This document shows, one piece after another, positions 60,257-64,000 of a stretch of 64,000 nt of DNA; the first letter of the stretch is position 1; each line of letters begins with the position of its first letter. The position numbers and the translations under genes were made by a program. The stretch is taken from the NCBI RefSeq assembly GCF_932276165.1, contig NC_064007.1:3668001-3732000 (forward strand), given 5' to 3'. Origin of the DNA: Plutella xylostella (Eukaryota; Arthropoda; Insecta; Lepidoptera; Plutellidae). A model generated the notes under the pieces. The model made no database searches, was not told where the DNA came from, and saw only the letters and a list, made by a program, of their open reading frames with translations.

Positions 60257-60929
60257 CTGTAAAAAGAAAAAACATAGCTGTTACCTAAGCAAACAAGCAT
60301 ACACTTCGTAAAAAATAAGTTTGTAAACAGTAAACAAACTAACCTCGAAATTAGCTGCTCTTTGCGACTGCTTATTTTTGCGCCTCTTTTCCTTAATTAT
60401 TCAGCTTTCAACGACAAATAATCCATATTTGCGATAATTTCGCAAAAAGAGATCACTTTTCAACAGGGAAATGAACGAAAATATAATTTATCACGAAGCC
60501 CGCCAAACAAATTATATGAAAAGTAAAATGTCACTTGACCTCAGTGCACACCAGCGCCCCTAGCGGCAAATTCACACGCGTTAGCCCCCATTTCATAGTT
60601 AAGATATTTTGAAGTACATAAAATATGTATGAATCTAAGTACCTAAAACATTTAATTTTGTGAAAACATGTTTTTTTTTCGTTATAATTTATATTATGGA
60701 TATATTTTATATTATGATACAGAACGTGTTAGTTTCGTTAAGCACTAATCCCACTCAGCGCACATTTTATAATCGATTCATTAATACATTTTGATGGTAG
60801 TTGTGTCTGTAAATTTAATACTTTAACGAAAAAAAAATTGGAATAGATTTCAAATAAGGAACGTAGAAGAAATCAATAAAATACTTAGATTAGTTTTACC
60901 TGTCAGCATCATTTGGTAATCTAAAAAAA

Positions 60930-61200
60930 TTTAAATTTGGATCACGATCCGTATTTAAGCAATTAAATACGGCACAGTATTTTTTTGCTGCTTTTTTTCT
61001 ATTCATAAATTTTAATAAATACCTAAATACGACATTTATAAACTAGTACGAAATAGGAACAAATAGCGCGCGCGTGTATCGTCTTCCGCTTGCGGCAGCC
61101 GACTAGATTCGCCCCCTCGGGGCGGCAGGCGCCAGGCCGGCGCCTGCGCCGCCCACGCGCGGAGTGACACAGGCCTGGTAATATGAAATAGAGTAGGTAT
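60930..61200. promoter_or_regulatory. Isolated GC-rich island, possible promoter or first exon
   Basis: The block 61068-61160 is strikingly GC-rich (CGCGCGCG, GCGCCAGGCCGGCGCC) inside very AT-rich sequence. Short open frames exist on both strands, but no full acceptor-donor pair was found. Candidates are an alternative ankyrin promoter or 5' UTR exon. Confidence 0.3.
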
Positions 61201-62640
61201 ATACGTATAATAATTTTAAGGAATCAATGAGTAAAATCAAATATTATAACAACGATGGACAAACAATAATACAACGTAACAGATTCCGGATTCACGGCTC
61301 TGTTTCAATGCCAAAAATCAAGTTCATTTGTTAATCACTAAAATTAGACCTTTGACACATCAACATCACCTCTTGAATGTATATCACAAATATTGCTGGT
61401 TGAAAGTGAGATTTGCATTTGCGTAGCCAAGATTTATAAATGTACCTCTGTATATACAATATAATTTTGTTTTCATTACTCATGCTTATCTATGTTTACT
61501 TACCGAAAGTTCTTGATATAACTAAAAAAGAACTACCACTGATACTATTTTTACTTCACGCTACCAAAAAAATACCTTTCATGTGTTAATTGTTGCAACA
61601 AGGCACTAATAACACGCATGAAATGTCCAAAATATAAATCAATCCTATCTGCACGTGTCATCATCTATGTCATTGCAAGAAGGCATCATCAGGACACTTT
61701 ACATTAAGAGTGGCTGATCAATGTCAAAACAGTATTTACTTTATAGTTCCGCTTAAGAACTGAACAATCTGCTCAACACCTCAGCATAAGGTATACAGAT
61801 GTTTTCTTCAACATAAACCTCCGCGCGTAGCACCTATTGTATAATGATTATATCGTCATCACAATGTCCTCATGACCTTGACGATAGTGATCTTGTACGC
61901 TTCGATAGGTTTATGTCCCATCTTTATTGTTTCCGACGCATTCACTGCTGGTCAGCATATGGGCTTCAGTTCGTTTGTATTTGGTGACCCTGACCTTGCG
62001 TTGTGAATAATCATTATATCTTATCTTATTGTATTGTATAATATTCTACTCCACTATCACGGTACCTATTTATAGTCGCGCAAAAAAACCTAAGTTCATA
62101 TAATTATTAAGCCCTCTAGAACCAAGAATCAAACCAGAGATGTAATATTAAAATCCACAAGACCAGATCAAGACATAATCCAATTTGTTTAATCCAAACC
62201 ACTTAAATGACAACGAGAACAGAATCATACGATCTGGTTACAGACAAATATGCATGAAACCTATCTGGACGCCATCCTTGGCTGGTCGGCCATTTATTCC
62301 ATACATCCCACACAATGGCACTCTGCATTCATGCATCGTTTTCTGCAATCAAGTGACAGACAAACATCCTTTCTTGTTGTTATGTGACGACGTAACGAGT
62401 ACTTTGCTATTATATTGTGAAGGTATAAGAAGCAAATGTAAAATATCAACGTGAAATTGGAGGGCTAGAGAGGTATCTAATAAAACGGTTATCCAAGTTC
62501 AACGGAATACCGTAGACCGTGGTATGACTATGTCATCTATTAATGGTAAAGAAGAAATGGCTAATGGATCTGTCTACAAAGAACCTATTTACATATACAT
62601 ATTGTATCCATGGGGGATGGGCAACAACAAATCAATTACG
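61200..62640. other. Intronic or intergenic sequence without recognised genes
   Basis: AT-rich unique-looking sequence. I see no exon with convincing splice sites and coding character. Confidence 0.4.
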
Positions 62641-62651
62641 ATCACTAGAAC

Positions 62652-63690
62652 GGGTGCGTATTGCGACGTATAAAAACGAAATGTATAATTTCACATTAAT
62701 AACGTTCACAACATATAATGAACGTTTCGTATAACAACAAAATCTATATTTTCATAAGGTATAAGATTCAAATGGTATAACGTACATTTGATATAATATC
62801 AAAATATATAATACTTACGAGGACTAATATCAATTCGTATAACATACATTACGTATATCGTTTAAAATATATACTATCATTTAGTATAAAGTTCATAAAA
62901 CATAATACCTAACTACCTAACATAACATAATCTGTGTTTAATTACCCAACACCGTCAAACCCCCTAGCACCAAAACCTAAAGATAGGTGCGACGACGAGC
63001 AAAGCGAGGAGGAGCGTGTTAGGTGCACATGTTCGTCGAAACCAAAGCGGAGCGCAGCGGAGCGTCTCCCAACATAGCTTCAATAATAATAACGGTGTGA
63101 AAACCCCTAGTACCAAAACCTAAAGATAGGTGCGACGACGAGCAAAGCGAGGAGGAGCGTGTTAGGTGCACATGTTCGTCGAAACCAAAGCGGAGCGCAG
63201 CGAAGCGGAGCGGAGCGTCTCCCAACATAGCTTCAATAATAATAACGGTGTGAAAACCCCTAGTACCAAAACCTAAAGATAGGTGCGACGACGAGCAAAG
63301 CGAGGAGGAGCGTGTTAGGTGCACATGTTCGTTGAAACCAAAGCGGAGCGCAGCGAAGCGGAGCGGAGCGTTCCCCCCACATAACGTCAATAATAATGAA
63401 AATAAGATACGACAATCTTTTATACTATTTGTGCATTATACATTATGATAATTATATCCGTTGTAGAATATATGTTATAAACGTTATATATTATGAACGT
63501 TATGTATTTTAATCGTTATATCAATTGAAATTATACTTTTTGAACGTTATTCTTTACGAAATATATATTTTGTAATTATGCCTTTAGTTTGTTATGCACA
63601 GTGATCGTTATACTTAATAAATTTATATCATATGGGCGTATACCTTGTGAATGTTATACCATGCGTTTTTATACCTCGTATTACTTACCC
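62652..63690. mobile_element. Foldback-like element with tandem core and 9-bp target duplication
   Basis: A direct repeat CACTAGAAC (62643-62651 and 63691-63699) flanks the element. It starts GGGTGCGTATTGCGACG and ends with a related inverted sequence (CGTATTACTTACCC), both next to TATAAAAACG or its mirror. The two arms (62652-62950 and 63395-63690) are AT-rich and made of degenerate TATAACGT/ACGTTATA words in opposite orientation. The centre holds three tandem GC-rich units. A 9-bp duplication, repeat-built inverted arms and a tandem core recall Drosophila FB/Mutator-related foldback elements. Confidence 0.7.
62955..63385. repeat. Three tandem units of about 143-153 bp
   Basis: Units begin near 62957, 63100 and 63253. 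Each contains CCTAAAGATAGGTGCGACGA, GAGCAAAGCGAGGAGGAGCG and a GCGGAGCGCAGCG run whose copy number differs between units. Confidence 0.9.
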
Positions 63691-64000
63691 CACTAGAACA
63701 TAGGAAGGCAGCAACAGAGGCAGCTTACGATCCCTAGGACATCGAAAGGCGTATGTCCAACAGAAGCATATTCAGAATCACAAACAAACGCGAGCTACAT
63801 GAAACAACGGAAGGTTACACAAATGCTGAGCACCGTGCGAGTAATCATTAGCATGTGTTTGAGAATGCCAATTAAGTGAACACAAATTGTGTTGTGCTCA
63901 CAAACATTCTTGGGAGATTTTTTCAATTATTACCGTACCATGACTGCATATTGTACGTGTAATACAGATAATCTGAGATGTACGCAATGTACTTCTAAGT

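Noticed and set aside
63019..63390. 123-codon repetitive minus-strand frame
   Set aside because: It is a read-through of the three tandem units in the foldback-like element.

Overview
This window looks like nuclear DNA of a lepidopteran insect (moth or butterfly). The introns are AT-rich and the exons are short and GC-rich. The interspersed repeats are of types I associate with Lepidoptera: a tRNA-derived SINE, RTE and Jockey/CR1-type LINE pieces, mariner and 'CAGGGTGT' MITEs, and a recurrent SINE/LINE-like fragment. Species was not determined.

Three protein-coding genes can be followed exon by exon with consistent splice phases. (1) Rpb10, the 67-aa RNA polymerase subunit RPABC5, lies on the minus strand (2567-4880, two coding exons). 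(2) A P5B-type transport ATPase of the ATP13A2/3 family lies on the plus strand (5519-24826). It has two alternative first coding exons joined to 19 common exons, giving about 1202 or 1218 aa. (3) The 3' two thirds of an ankyrin gene lie on the minus strand (55971 down to 32218). Eighteen exons encode ZU5-ZU5-UPA and then a long Lys/Glu-rich helical tail, mostly in one 2.3 kb exon. The ankyrin-repeat part lies beyond the right edge. Rpb10 and the ATPase are head to head. The ATPase and ankyrin are convergent, with about 2-7 kb between their coding ends.

Layout: 303-1932 TTAA-flanked DNA element; 2567-4880 Rpb10 with a hAT-like element in its intron; 4881-5518 divergent promoter region; 5519-24826 ATPase, whose introns hold MITEs, a LINE (12.3-14.8 kb), an integrated RNA-virus-like helicase (15854-17740) and a mariner remnant; 24.8-27.9 kb intergenic with an interrupted RTE LINE fragment; 27.9-56 kb ankyrin, whose introns hold a nearly intact Ty3/Gypsy-type LTR retrotransposon (38206-42747), a SINE, a LINE piece and tandem arrays; 56-64 kb upstream ankyrin intron(s), with a possible alternative terminal exon (60172-60256) and a foldback-like element (62652-63690).

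The most unusual signal is a recurrent pattern in both large genes. At least nine exons are followed by one or more partial copies that keep the 3' part of the exon and its splice donor but lack the acceptor. One ankyrin exon also has degenerate acceptor-only copies upstream. The extreme case is a 99-bp unit present ten times, which includes a non-canonical GC donor. Other highlights are an 11-residue periodic tail on ankyrin, and a viral helicase insert bounded by a 15-bp target-site duplication and a poly(A) tail, which suggests LINE-mediated capture.
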